A stretch of 34,257 nt of DNA from Anaerolineales bacterium (GTDB taxonomy: Bacteria; Chloroflexota; Anaerolineae; Anaerolineales; Villigracilaceae): NCBI GenBank assembly GCA_022865905.1, contig JALHUM010000246.1, forward strand, positions 1 through 34,257, written 5' to 3'. Below the pieces are notes generated by a model. That model was not told where the DNA came from and made no database searches. It saw nothing but the letters and a program-made list of their open reading frames with translations. The position numbers and the translations under genes were made by a program. Within the stretch, counting starts at the first letter, position 1. Every line of letters begins with the position of its first letter. Positions 18,083 through 27,237 of this stretch are shown here, one piece after another.

Positions 18083-20005
18083 TCAGGCTAACAGAGCGTA
18101 GAGAAAGTGGTCGGCGGAACCCACGTAGACAATATCATTATCGACTAATGGGGCGCCGGTGATAGGCCCCTGGCTGGAAAATTTCCAGCGCAGGCGACCC
18201 GTACGATATTCCAGGCAAAATAGATACCCATCCGCCGTGCCGCAATAGAGCGAATCCTTATAGATGACCGGTGACCCGCTGACTTGGTGCTCAGTGCGAA
18301 AACGCCAGGCCTCCCTCGAAGTGCGGGCGTCAATCGCATAGATATGACCGTCAGCGGATCCGGTGAAGATCAACCCCTCGGCCAGGCAAGGCGAGACGAT
18401 GGAGCCTTTGCCCATGCGAAATCGCCAGATGGCCCACCCGGAGCGCGTATCTAGCGCGTAGAAGCTGCTGTAGAGCGAACCAAAGTAGACGACGCCTTCT
18501 TCGACCCATGGCGAGGATGTGACGGCCAATTTGGCCTTGAAGCGCCACTTCAACTCGCCGCCGAAATCCACGCAGTAGAAATCTCCGCTTTCGCAACCGG
18601 AGAATACGGCTTCGTTGGTCACGAAGGGAGTGGAGCGCACCGGCGCAGCGGTCTCGAAACGCCAGGCAGCCCGCCCGGTGAGCACATTGACCGCGTGGAT
18701 GTGGGCGTCATCAGAGCCGAAGAAGATGTGGCCTTCTGCGATGCGCGGCGAAGAACGTACCGCCCCTTCTGTGTAATAAGTCCATACAACTTTGCCGGAG
18801 CGGGCGCTAACAACGTGCAGACGCTGGTCTTCCGACCCGAAGTAGATGTTGCTCTCGTACACGGCCGGGCGCGTGACGATGCCGTTATCCGTCGCGTATT
18901 TCCATTGGAATTCACCCGTCACTGCATTCAGGCAGTACAGGTTATGGTCGTAGGAGCCGATGTAGATTGACCCGTCGTAGTGGATGGGCGTACTGCGGAT
19001 CTCGTCTTCACACTGGAAGGTCCATAGGGGTTTCAAGCCGCCAGACTGGATGGCGGCAGTCATCCCCCCAATACGGTTGAGGATGCCGGTCTTGCGGCCG
19101 GCCGCCACCAAAGCTTCCTTCATCTCTTCAGCGCTCTGAAAACGGTCTTCAGGGTTATATTGGAGCGCCCTGCTGATGACAGTCTCCAGGTCCGCCGAGA
19201 TAGCCGGATTGATCTTCCTTACCGGCCGCTCGGAGAAGGAGAAAGGCGGCTCCATTTGCGGGTTGCGGCGGGTGAGGGCATGGTGCAGGGTCGCGCCCAG
19301 GGCGTAAACATCCGCTAGCGGGGTGGACTCGCCCCGGTACTGTTCGGGCGGAGAGTAACCCTCCGTGCCGATCATCGTCCCTTTTTGACCAGCCTGGAAG
19401 GGCTTGGCAATGCCAAAATCCACCAGCATCACATGCTGGGACTGGTTGATCATTACGTTGGAGGGCTTCATGTCGCGGAAGATGATCGGGTCGGGCTTGT
19501 GGGTGTGCAGGAAATTGAGCACATCGCATAACTCGATGGCCCACACCAGCACTTGCTCCTCAGCCATGAAACCCTCTGTCTCCTCGATGGTCATCTCCAG
19601 GTCTTTCCCGTTGATGAATTCCAGCACCAGGTACGAGCGCTCCTCCAATGAGAAATAATCATATATTCTCGGAATAGAAGAGTGGTTCAAGGTGGCTAGG
19701 ATATTGGCCTCGCGCTCGAAGTTGTGGATGATGGTCTGGCGGATCAACGGATCGCTGGCGTTGTTGATCATTTCCTTGACGGCGACGAGCTTGACCACGT
19801 TCGGGAAGTGCAGGTCGCGCGCCCGGTAAACCGAGCCCATGCCGCCCACCCCAATCACATCCTGGATCACATAGCGGTTAACGAGCGCTGTCTTGGGTAG
19901 GATTTGCAGGCGCTTTGATTCGCCGCCTTCGTCTTCTTTGAGTGGATCGGTGATGTTCTTGGTGCTTTCCAGACGAGCCTCCTTCTGCGCACAGAACTTG
20001 TACAA
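18083..20005 (-). CDS. Ser/Thr protein kinase with C-terminal eight-repeat PQQ-type beta-propeller
   Basis: Kinase 'VGGMGSVYRARD', 'IIFRDMKPSNVMI', 'LVDFGIAKPF', 'GTEGYSPPEQY'; eight 'SSP..YFGS.D..LYALD..TG...W.F' repeats. Confidence 0.94.
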   Translation of the reverse strand: MYKFCAQKEARLESTKNITDPLKEDEGGESKRLQILPKTALVNRYVIQDVIGVGGMGSVYRARDLHFPNVVKLVAVKEMINNASDPLIRQTIIHNFEREANILATLNHSSIPRIYDYFSLEERSYLVLEFINGKDLEMTIEETEGFMAEEQVLVWAIELCDVLNFLHTHKPDPIIFRDMKPSNVMINQSQHVMLVDFGIAKPFQAGQKGTMIGTEGYSPPEQYRGESTPLADVYALGATLHHALTRRNPQMEPPFSFSERPVRKINPAISADLETVISRALQYNPEDRFQSAEEMKEALVAAGRKTGILNRIGGMTAAIQSGGLKPLWTFQCEDEIRSTPIHYDGSIYIGSYDHNLYCLNAVTGEFQWKYATDNGIVTRPAVYESNIYFGSEDQRLHVVSARSGKVVWTYYTEGAVRSSPRIAEGHIFFGSDDAHIHAVNVLTGRAAWRFETAAPVRSTPFVTNEAVFSGCESGDFYCVDFGGELKWRFKAKLAVTSSPWVEEGVVYFGSLYSSFYALDTRSGWAIWRFRMGKGSIVSPCLAEGLIFTGSADGHIYAIDARTSREAWRFRTEHQVSGSPVIYKDSLYCGTADGYLFCLEYRTGRLRWKFSSQGPITGAPLVDNDIVYVGSADHFLYALLA

Positions 20006-20090
20006 ATTATAGCCACCAAAGAAGGAAATAGCAACCTATCTGACCTTGCAGAGATGGCCGATTTCGGGGAAAATACAGGCAGAGCATATC

Positions 20091-20717
20091 ATGAAAATAT
20101 TGGCAGTCAGCGACCAGGTTGATGATCGTATCTACACGCCCCAAGCGCGGGATTATTTCGGCGATGTGGATCTCGTGCTGGGCTGCGGCGACCTGCCCTA
20201 CGAGTACCTTGAGTTCCTGGTCTCGGCATTGAATAAACCGTTATTGTACGTCCCTGGGAATCACGATCCGCTTTACGAGCCGCGCTCTCCGGATCACAGG
20301 GCGGAAGGTTGCGTGTTCTTAGATCAACGCGTGACGCGCCTCAAAGGGCTGACCATCGCCGGGATGGGCGGCAGCATCCGCTACCATCCGACTCGAGTAA
20401 ACCAATACACGCAGGCGCAAATGTACTTGCGTATGTTGAAAATCGTACCGGCGCTTCTATGGCATCGCCTTCGCTTTGGCCGCGCGCTGGACATCCTGAT
20501 CGCCCATTCCCCGCCGCGCGGCATCCACGACGAAGACGACCGGGCGCACATCGGTTTCTTGGCCTTTATGGACTTCATCCGCACCTTCGAGCCGCGTTAT
20601 TTCCTGCACGGGCATACGATACCGTTGGGTAACCTGGCCTCCTCGGTGACGCAGGTTGGCGCGGCGACAGTCGTTAACGTTTTTCCCTACCGTCTCATCG
20701 AGATCGAACCCTTATGA
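20091..20717 (+). CDS. Calcineurin-like metallophosphoesterase
   Basis: 'KILAVSDQVD', 'LVLGCGDLPYEYLEFL', 'YVPGNHDPLYEP', 'LIAHSPP', 'LHGHT'. Confidence 0.92.
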   Translation: MKILAVSDQVDDRIYTPQARDYFGDVDLVLGCGDLPYEYLEFLVSALNKPLLYVPGNHDPLYEPRSPDHRAEGCVFLDQRVTRLKGLTIAGMGGSIRYHPTRVNQYTQAQMYLRMLKIVPALLWHRLRFGRALDILIAHSPPRGIHDEDDRAHIGFLAFMDFIRTFEPRYFLHGHTIPLGNLASSVTQVGAATVVNVFPYRLIEIEPL

Positions 20718-21562
20718 GTAATGAACTGGAATCGCGCGTAAAAGATGACTTTTTCCACGCCCGTTTCAAGGCCTTCTTGAATGGCGTCCAAGCTGCCCTC
20801 ACTGGTCGGCCGGACACTTTGCTATCCTATGACGAGGTCAAAGAAAAGTTGCGCATCGGCGGACCGATCTATCGCGGTGTTCAGGCCGTGCCGATCAAGA
20901 GAATCGTTGGTAGTTTGAACCGCTACCAGCAGTTTGACCGGGCTTTCATGCCGAAACAGGATGATACGGCGGGCCGTTGGCAGCGCGTCGATCGCGCCTT
21001 CTACGAAGATGTTAGCCTGCCGCCGGTGGTACTGTACAAGGTGGGTAAGGTTTACTTTGTAGTGGACGGCCACCACCGTGTCTCGGTCGCTCGCGAGCAG
21101 GGACAAGAATTCATTGACGCCGAGGTGCGTGAGTGCTCGACCAAGATCAACATCACTCCCGACCTCAGGCCGGAAGATCTGCGGATCTTGGGCGATAAGG
21201 TGAATTTCCTCGAACGCACCGGTCTAGACCGCATCCGCCCGGAGACGCATATCAAGTTGACCATCCCGGATGGTTTCAGCCGTATGCTCGAGCACATTGC
21301 CGTGCACTGCTATTTCATGGGGCTTGACCTGAAGCGAGATGTCTCCGAAGAAGAGGCGGTTGCGCACTGGTACGAGGCGGTCTATCTGCCCATCATCCGC
21401 GTCATCCGCGAGAGCGACATTCTCATAGATTTCCCCGGCAAAACGGAAGGCGACCTGTACCTGTGGGTGCTAGATCACCAGCGTTACCTGTCCGAGACGG
21501 GTCACAACCTCAAGCCGCCGGACGAGGCTGCCCGCGATTTCGTACAAGGGGTGGAAGAATGA
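20714..21562 (+). CDS. ParB/sulfiredoxin-fold domain-containing protein
   Basis: 'LPPVVLYKVGKVYFVVDGHHRVSVAREQGQEFIDAEVRE'; ATGA overlap with the preceding gene. Confidence 0.75.
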   Translation: MSNELESRVKDDFFHARFKAFLNGVQAALTGRPDTLLSYDEVKEKLRIGGPIYRGVQAVPIKRIVGSLNRYQQFDRAFMPKQDDTAGRWQRVDRAFYEDVSLPPVVLYKVGKVYFVVDGHHRVSVAREQGQEFIDAEVRECSTKINITPDLRPEDLRILGDKVNFLERTGLDRIRPETHIKLTIPDGFSRMLEHIAVHCYFMGLDLKRDVSEEEAVAHWYEAVYLPIIRVIRESDILIDFPGKTEGDLYLWVLDHQRYLSETGHNLKPPDEAARDFVQGVEE

Positions 21563-22473
21563 AGACTGCGCCCAGCCATCCCCTGGCTGGCGTTTACGCC
21601 GCCGCTCTCACCCCGCTCGAGGCCGATTTCTCGCCGGACCTTGAGGCGGTCGCGCCGTTGTTAGCATTCCTTGCCAGCCGCGGCTGCCACGGCTCGCTCC
21701 TTTTGGGGACGACTGGCGAAGGCCCCTCTTTTTCTCCATCCGAACGCGCCGACATCTTCCGCGCTGCCCTGGCGATCCACGCCGCGCACCCCGACTTCCG
21801 CCTGCTGGTCGGTACCGGCACTCCCAGCCTGGACGAGACGGTCCACCTGACCCGCCTGGCCTTCGACCTGGGCTTGGATGGCGTCGTCGTCCTGCCGCCC
21901 TATTACTTCCGCAAGGTCAGCGACGAAGGGCTGTTCGCCTACTTTGGCGAGATCATCCGGAGGGCTGTCCCGGCGGATAGGTTCCTGCTTGGCTACCACA
22001 TCCCCTCGCAGACGGGCGTCGGCTTCTCGCTCGACCTGCTGGCGCGTTTGAAAGACGCCTTCCCGCGACAGTTTACCGGCATCAAGGATTCCTCTCACGA
22101 GGCTGGGTTCGCCCGCGCCCTCGGCGCTCGCTTTGGCTCCGATCTGCTGGTGCTGACCGGCACGGACTCTCTCTTCCAGTTAGCCCTCGAATCCGGCGCG
22201 CAGGGCTGCATCACCGCCCTGGCCAACCTGATCTCACCCGACCTGCGCAAGATTTGGGATGGCTGGCAGAGGGGTGAGGACATCGCCCCCTTGCAGGCGC
22301 ATGTGACAGATATTCGGCACGTGTTGGAGGGCTATATGCCTTTCCCGCCCATCCTGAAAGCCTTGCTGTCACGGTTGTATGGCTTTCCGCGCTGGTCTGT
22401 CCGCCCGCCACTGGTGGAGATTTCGAAGAAAGAGGAAATGCAGGCAGCGGAGGAGTTGGCAAAGGAAGCGTGA
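21559..22473 (+). CDS. Dihydrodipicolinate synthase/N-acetylneuraminate lyase family protein
   Basis: 'GVYAAALTPLEADFSPD', 'GSLLLGTTGEGPSFSPSER', 'VVLPPYYFRKVSDEGLFAYF', 'GIKDSS'. Confidence 0.92.
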   Translation: MKTAPSHPLAGVYAAALTPLEADFSPDLEAVAPLLAFLASRGCHGSLLLGTTGEGPSFSPSERADIFRAALAIHAAHPDFRLLVGTGTPSLDETVHLTRLAFDLGLDGVVVLPPYYFRKVSDEGLFAYFGEIIRRAVPADRFLLGYHIPSQTGVGFSLDLLARLKDAFPRQFTGIKDSSHEAGFARALGARFGSDLLVLTGTDSLFQLALESGAQGCITALANLISPDLRKIWDGWQRGEDIAPLQAHVTDIRHVLEGYMPFPPILKALLSRLYGFPRWSVRPPLVEISKKEEMQAAEELAKEA

Positions 22474-22488
22474 AAACTTTCAGGCATT

Positions 22489-23157
22489 TCACTTGTGTGG
22501 GAGATGGTTGGATAGTAATTCTTCCAACCGGAGCGAGGCCAGCGAGGGAAGGACAATATCCGCACCGTCAACGCCCAATTGCCGCGTGAGGCCGATCGGC
22601 ACTGCCACGGTAAAGATGCCGGCAGATTTGGCGGCCTTCACGCCGTTGGGCGAATCCTCGAAGACGATGACCTCCTCCGCCCGGAGTTGGAGGGCAGACA
22701 GGGCAGCCAGGAACAGGCCCGGGTCCGGTTTGACCCGCCGCACATCTTCAGCGCAGAGAATGGCCTCGAAGTAGTCCAACAGGCCGAGGCGGGTCAGGTA
22801 CCTGTCCACCCAACTGTGCGGGGAACTGGAGGCAATCGCCAGGCGCAGGCCGAGTCGCCGGGCATGGTCGAGACAATCCTTCACGCCAGGCAGGATAGGT
22901 TGGCGGTCAATCAACTCATCGCTGCGAGCGCGCCAAAGGGTATTCAGCGCCGGGCGGTCAACCGGATGGCTGAGAAGTCTCTCGAGGTGAATGGCGGCGT
23001 CGAAATCCGTGGCGCCCGCCCCGCCGATGAGCTGTCCCCACAGTTCGATGGGGAGCCTGGCGCCATGCTCGGCGTAGATTTCCTGCCAGACGATGTAATC
23101 GGGCGTCTCGGTGTCGAGGATCAGGCCGTCGAAGTCGAAGATGAGGGCTTTGATCAT
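22489..23157 (-). CDS. HAD-superfamily hydrolase, beta-phosphoglucomutase-like
   Basis: 'IKALIFDFDGLILDTE', 'LAIASSSPHSWV', 'VIVFEDSPNGVKAAKSAG'. Confidence 0.94.
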   Translation of the reverse strand: MIKALIFDFDGLILDTETPDYIVWQEIYAEHGARLPIELWGQLIGGAGATDFDAAIHLERLLSHPVDRPALNTLWRARSDELIDRQPILPGVKDCLDHARRLGLRLAIASSSPHSWVDRYLTRLGLLDYFEAILCAEDVRRVKPDPGLFLAALSALQLRAEEVIVFEDSPNGVKAAKSAGIFTVAVPIGLTRQLGVDGADIVLPSLASLRLEELLSNHLPHK

Positions 23158-23209
23158 AGCCGCCCCATTATACCCGACGCCTTCGGGGAAGATGTTGTAT
23201 ACTGGCGGC

Positions 23210-24052
23210 ATGGAAACTTTTTTTACTTTTCTCGAAAGACGCGTGGACGACTGTTCCTCGCTCCTGTGCATCGGACTCGATCCGCACGTTTCCGATCTCC
23301 CTGCCCCCACCGCCGATGCGGCGCGAGACTTTTGCCTGCGTCTCGTTAAACTAACCGCTCCCTACGTTGCGGCCTTCAAGCCCAACGCGGCCTTCTTCGA
23401 ACTCTACGGACCCGACGGCTGGGCTGCGCTGAAGCGCGTCATCGAGGCCGTGGCTGAGGAATCAGCGCGTATCGGCTCCACGATCCCCGTCATTCTGGAT
23501 GCCAAACGCGGCGACATCGCCTCGACCGCCGAAGCCTATGCCCAATCGTCCTTCGAGAACCTGGGCGTCCATGCCATCACGCTCTCGCCTTATCTGGGCA
23601 AGGACTCGATTGACCCGTTCCTGGCTTACAAAGAGAAGGGCGTGTTCCTGCTATGCAAAACGTCCAACCCGGGGGCGGGGGATTTGCAGGATTTGCGCAT
23701 ACAGACCTCCGAGGTCTATAAAGACCTCGGAGGTCTCACCCTGCACGAATACATCGCCCATCTTGCCCAACAATGGAACACAGAGGATAACATCGGCCTG
23801 GTGGTCGGCGCGACTCAGCCGGAGGCGCTGGCCCGCGTCCGCGCCGCCGCGCCAGATCTGTGGTTCCTCGTCCCTGGCGTTGGCGCCCAGGGCGGCGACC
23901 TGGAAACCGCGCTCCGGACCGGCTTGCGCAAAGATGGCAAAGGGATGCTCATCAATGTCTCGCGCGGCATCTCACGCGCCGAAAATCCGGCCAAAGCAGC
24001 GGCGGAATTACGCGACCAGATTGTGAATATCAAACACGATTTGGGTTATTGA
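23210..24052 (+). CDS. pyrF: Orotidine 5'-phosphate decarboxylase, type 2
   Basis: 'LCIGLDPH', 'FKPNAAFFELYG', 'ILDAKRGDIASTAEAYAQSSFE', 'VVGATQPEALARVRAAAPDLWFLVPGVGAQGGDLE'. Confidence 0.95.
   Translation: METFFTFLERRVDDCSSLLCIGLDPHVSDLPAPTADAARDFCLRLVKLTAPYVAAFKPNAAFFELYGPDGWAALKRVIEAVAEESARIGSTIPVILDAKRGDIASTAEAYAQSSFENLGVHAITLSPYLGKDSIDPFLAYKEKGVFLLCKTSNPGAGDLQDLRIQTSEVYKDLGGLTLHEYIAHLAQQWNTEDNIGLVVGATQPEALARVRAAAPDLWFLVPGVGAQGGDLETALRTGLRKDGKGMLINVSRGISRAENPAKAAAELRDQIVNIKHDLGY
23703..23736. repeat. Perfect palindrome inside pyrF
   Basis: AGACCTCCGAGGTCT-ataa-AGACCTCGGAGGTCT (15-bp arms), encodes TSEVYKDLGGL. Confidence 0.9.
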
Positions 24053-24060
24053 GAGTCAAC

Positions 24061-24091
24061 ATCGGATGATATAATTAACCATCTATCCGAT
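24061..24091 (+). promoter_or_regulatory. Inverted repeat flanking a TATAAT upstream of fic
   Basis: ATCGGAT-N17-ATCCGAT with TATAAT at 24070-24075. Confidence 0.5.
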
Positions 24092-24106
24092 ATTGACAGG
24101 AGTCTT

Positions 24107-25048
24107 GTGCTCGAAGCCCGTCTGCTCGAACGTATTGAACGCAAGAAAGCCCAGCTCGACGCTCTGCGGCCTCTGCCTGTAGCGGTGGTCAACCGTTTGC
24201 GCGAGCTAATCCTGGTCGAATGGATTTATAACTCCAATGCCATCGAAGGAAGCACGCTCACGCTTCAGGAAACGCGCCTGATCCTCGAAACGGGACTCAC
24301 CATTGGCGGCAAAACGCTGCGCGAGCATTTCGAAGTCACCAATCACCGCGACGCAATTCAATACGTGGAGCAACTCGCAGTCCGAAATGAAGCGATGACT
24401 CCATTTCACGTCCGCCAGATCCACAAAATAGGTCTCTCACAGGTTGACGATGCCAGCGCAGGGAATTATCGTTCGACCCAGGTGCGCATTGCGGGAGCAG
24501 AACACTTCCCGCCTGAAGCATGGGAAGTGCCTGCCCGCATGACCGCATGGGGTGAATGGCTCATTCAGTCCGGACAATCCACACATCCAGTCGTATTGGC
24601 TGCATTGGCGCATCATCGCCTGGTGGAAATCCACCCATTCGTGGATGGCAATGGACGCACCGCGCGGCTGGTGATGAACCTCCAGCTTATGCAACACGGT
24701 TACCCGCCGACTGTCATTCTGCGGACAGACCGCCAATCATATTATCGCGTTTTGTCACTGGCGGATGACGGTATAGAAAAATCGCTTATCAATTTCATCG
24801 GCAAAGCCGTGGAACGAAGTCTGACTCTCTATCTCGAAGCCTGTATAGAACAAACGGCAAAACCGAAGAAAGACGATGTATGGATTTCCCTTGCCGAAGC
24901 CGCACAAGAGATTCCCTACTCGCAGGAATATCTCAGTCTGCTGGCACGAATGGGGCGAATCGAGGCCGTCAAACGCGGGCGCAACTGGTTTACAACGCGT
25001 AAAGCGATTGAGAGCTATATGAAAACATTGGGCAGCAAGTTAACATAA
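24107..25048 (+). CDS. Fic-family protein with C-terminal helix-turn-helix-like region
   Basis: 'HPFVDGNGRTAR' Fic motif; inhibitory-type 'SNAIEGS'; C-terminus 'ISLAEAAQEIPYSQEYLSLLARMGRIEAVKRGRNWFTTRKAI'; GTG start with ACAGGAG. Confidence 0.93.
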   Translation: MLEARLLERIERKKAQLDALRPLPVAVVNRLRELILVEWIYNSNAIEGSTLTLQETRLILETGLTIGGKTLREHFEVTNHRDAIQYVEQLAVRNEAMTPFHVRQIHKIGLSQVDDASAGNYRSTQVRIAGAEHFPPEAWEVPARMTAWGEWLIQSGQSTHPVVLAALAHHRLVEIHPFVDGNGRTARLVMNLQLMQHGYPPTVILRTDRQSYYRVLSLADDGIEKSLINFIGKAVERSLTLYLEACIEQTAKPKKDDVWISLAEAAQEIPYSQEYLSLLARMGRIEAVKRGRNWFTTRKAIESYMKTLGSKLT

Positions 25049-25659
25049 TGACTGAAATCAATTCGTCCCTTAATTCTCTCGCCGATGGACTCCTCTCTGC
25101 CGCCTGCATCAAATTCGGTGAGTTCAACCTGAAATCCGGACTGAAATCCCCCATCTACATTGACTTGCGGCAGATCATCACGCACCCGAAACTGCTGGCG
25201 CAGATCGCGGCCGCCTATCTCCCTATCCTGCACCACCTGGCTTTCGACCGCATTGCCGGTCTGCCCTACGCCGCTATCCCGATTGCGACGGCTATCAGCC
25301 TTGCAGGGAATTACCCGATGATTTACCCGCGCAAGGAAGTCAAGGATTACGGGACGAAGGCTGAGATCGAGGGCGCGTATGAAGCCGGGGAGACGGTCGT
25401 CGTGATTGACGACCTGGCTACAACCGGAGGCTCGAAATTCGAAGCCATCGAAAAGCTGACCGCCGTCGGGCTGATCGTCAAGGATGTGGTCGTGCTGATT
25501 GACCGCCAGTCCGGGGCGAAGCAGGCGCTGGAGGGAGCCGGATTCCGCCTGCACTCGGTGCTGACGATTACGCAGTTGTTGGATCATTGGGAGAAGACGG
25601 GCAAGGTAGGAAGAGATAAAATCTTGGCGACAAGACAGTTCCTTGCCAGTAACCAGTAA
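25048..25659 (+). CDS. pyrE: Orotate phosphoribosyltransferase
   Basis: 'FNLKSGLKSPIYIDLRQII', 'RKEVKDYGTKAEIEG', PRPP loop 'VVVIDDLATTGGSKFEAI'. Confidence 0.96.
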   Translation: MTEINSSLNSLADGLLSAACIKFGEFNLKSGLKSPIYIDLRQIITHPKLLAQIAAAYLPILHHLAFDRIAGLPYAAIPIATAISLAGNYPMIYPRKEVKDYGTKAEIEGAYEAGETVVVIDDLATTGGSKFEAIEKLTAVGLIVKDVVVLIDRQSGAKQALEGAGFRLHSVLTITQLLDHWEKTGKVGRDKILATRQFLASNQ

Positions 25660-25708
25660 TTGGCAATCAGCACATCGGTAGGGCGAATGGATGCGGTATA
25701 CTTAAATC

Positions 25709-25951
25709 ATGAACACGCTTTCGGATACTCATCCTAAAATCGAGCAAATGCAAATCCGCTTGATGCGGCAGGCTTCGGCGCGGCGCAAACTGGAGATGGT
25801 GGCGCAAATGAATCATACTGTCCGCACGCTGATGTGGAGCGGCCTGAAACAGCGTCATCCCAAAACGCCTCCCGAATCCTTGCGCCGCATGCTGGCCGAG
25901 TTGCTGCTGGGTCAGGAACTTGCACAAAAAGTGTGTGAACATGATGCCTGA
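25709..25951 (+). CDS. Small protein of unknown function (80 aa)
   Basis: MNTLSDTHPKIEQMQIRLMRQASARRKLEMVAQMNHTVRTLMWSGLKQRHPKTPPESLRRMLAELLLG; coherent helical composition. Confidence 0.65.
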   Translation: MNTLSDTHPKIEQMQIRLMRQASARRKLEMVAQMNHTVRTLMWSGLKQRHPKTPPESLRRMLAELLLGQELAQKVCEHDA

Positions 25952-26009
25952 AAACAGTGAACCTATGCAGGTGGTGTTAAGAACTTTGATCGTCTCTTGC
26001 TGAGTGCGT

Positions 26010-26110
26010 GTCTTCGCGAAGCACACCCGAAGGGTGCCTGCTGGGGGAGGGTCTTCGCGACATTGTCCCCGAAGGGGAAGCACCCCCGGAGGGGCCCGAA
26101 CCTTCCCGGC
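26010..26110. repeat. Tandem REP-like palindromes upstream of lipoprotein A
   Basis: GTCTTCGCGAAGCACACCCGAAGGGTGC then GAGGGTCTTCGCGACATTGTCCCCGAAGGGGAAGCACCCCCGGAGGGGCCCG. Confidence 0.8.
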
Positions 26111-26207
26111 TTGCCCCCGCGAGTCTCCTATGATTTATTATGTGAATGGTACGTTCGGTCAGTAGGAAATATGAAAATGCTATACAAAACACTCACTGTA
26201 AGCGCGA
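26047..26207 (+). repeat. Direct repeat copy 1 (161 nt): REP + leader + first codons of lipoprotein
   Basis: Aligns at +1030 with 27077-27237 with two mismatches found by eye (26163 and 26189). Confidence 0.92.
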
Positions 26208-26998
26208 CAGCTGCGATGCTATTCTCTGGAGCCTGCACAAAGGCAACTGGCAGCACCACGACGCCGACAAACACGCCTCCTACAGTAACACAGATGTATA
26301 CTCCTTCAGATACGCCCACGTTCACGCCGAGTCCGACAGATACGCCGCTTCCTACGAATACTCCACATCCGACAAATACACCAATGCCAATAACTGTATC
26401 TCCTGGAGAGATTTATTATCTTTGGGGTCTGAGCCAATCTTCTGCTCCATACCTTGTTTGGGGTGCTCAATTAAGGGATACCATGAATGGTAGTTGTCAG
26501 GGATTTATTTGTGACGGAAAGGATTTACGTGAATATGATCCTGCTGTCTGGCATTTCTTAGGAAAAGGAGAGTACGGGCAAATGACTTTCACATTTGACC
26601 AGCCATTAGATACATTTGTTATAACTTATAGAGGCATAATGGGCTTTGATGCATTATCAGGAACAACGCCAGACGGAAAGGCAGTAGATTATGGGTTTTT
26701 GGCTGATGGAAGATTAACTACATCATATATGGATACATCCAATTTTAGAATGGAAACAATAGGTCACGCAGAGGATACTTTTTCGGCAGTCACTGTACCA
26801 TGCGGTATGATTGACCCGAATCCAAACGGAGACAACAGCTTCAACATGACTAATGGACCTGGTGGAATAATATTTAACTTTTTAGATAGGGCATGGGGTC
26901 AGGATACATATTCAACAAGGAAAGGATATGAATTAAATAGTCTTACTATTGTTTCCGCATCAGATAGTACTATCTCCTCAAATATGATGTGTCCTTAG
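26171..26998 (+). CDS. Lipoprotein A: signal peptide, Thr/Pro-rich linker, unknown extracellular domain
   Basis: MKMLYKTLTVSATAAMLFSGACTK; TPTNTPPTVTQMYTPSDTPTFTPSPTDTPLPTNTPHPTNTP linker; AT-rich remainder. Confidence 0.85.
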   Translation: MKMLYKTLTVSATAAMLFSGACTKATGSTTTPTNTPPTVTQMYTPSDTPTFTPSPTDTPLPTNTPHPTNTPMPITVSPGEIYYLWGLSQSSAPYLVWGAQLRDTMNGSCQGFICDGKDLREYDPAVWHFLGKGEYGQMTFTFDQPLDTFVITYRGIMGFDALSGTTPDGKAVDYGFLADGRLTTSYMDTSNFRMETIGHAEDTFSAVTVPCGMIDPNPNGDNSFNMTNGPGGIIFNFLDRAWGQDTYSTRKGYELNSLTIVSASDSTISSNMMCP

Positions 26999-27006
26999 TT
27001 AAAGAA

Positions 27007-27053
27007 ACAAGATAGATAGACAAGCAAGAATAAAGTGTTTTTTTCTATCTTGT
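27007..27053 (+). terminator. Possible terminator of lipoprotein A gene
   Basis: ACAAGATAGA ... TCTATCTTGT then ATTATTTTTTG; long loop. Confidence 0.4.
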
Positions 27054-27076
27054 ATTATTTTTTGTCTCTGCTGAGC

Positions 27077-27237
27077 GAGGGTCTTCGCGACATTGTCCCC
27101 GAAGGGGAAGCACCCCCGGAGGGGCCCGAACCTTCCCGGCTTGCCCCCGCGAGTCTCCTATGATTTATTATGTGAATGGTACGTTCGGTCAGGAGGAAAT
27201 ATGAAAATGCTATACAAACCACTCACTGTAAGCGCGA
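27077..27237 (+). repeat. Direct repeat copy 2 (161 nt)
   Basis: Near-identical to 26047-26207. Confidence 0.92.
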
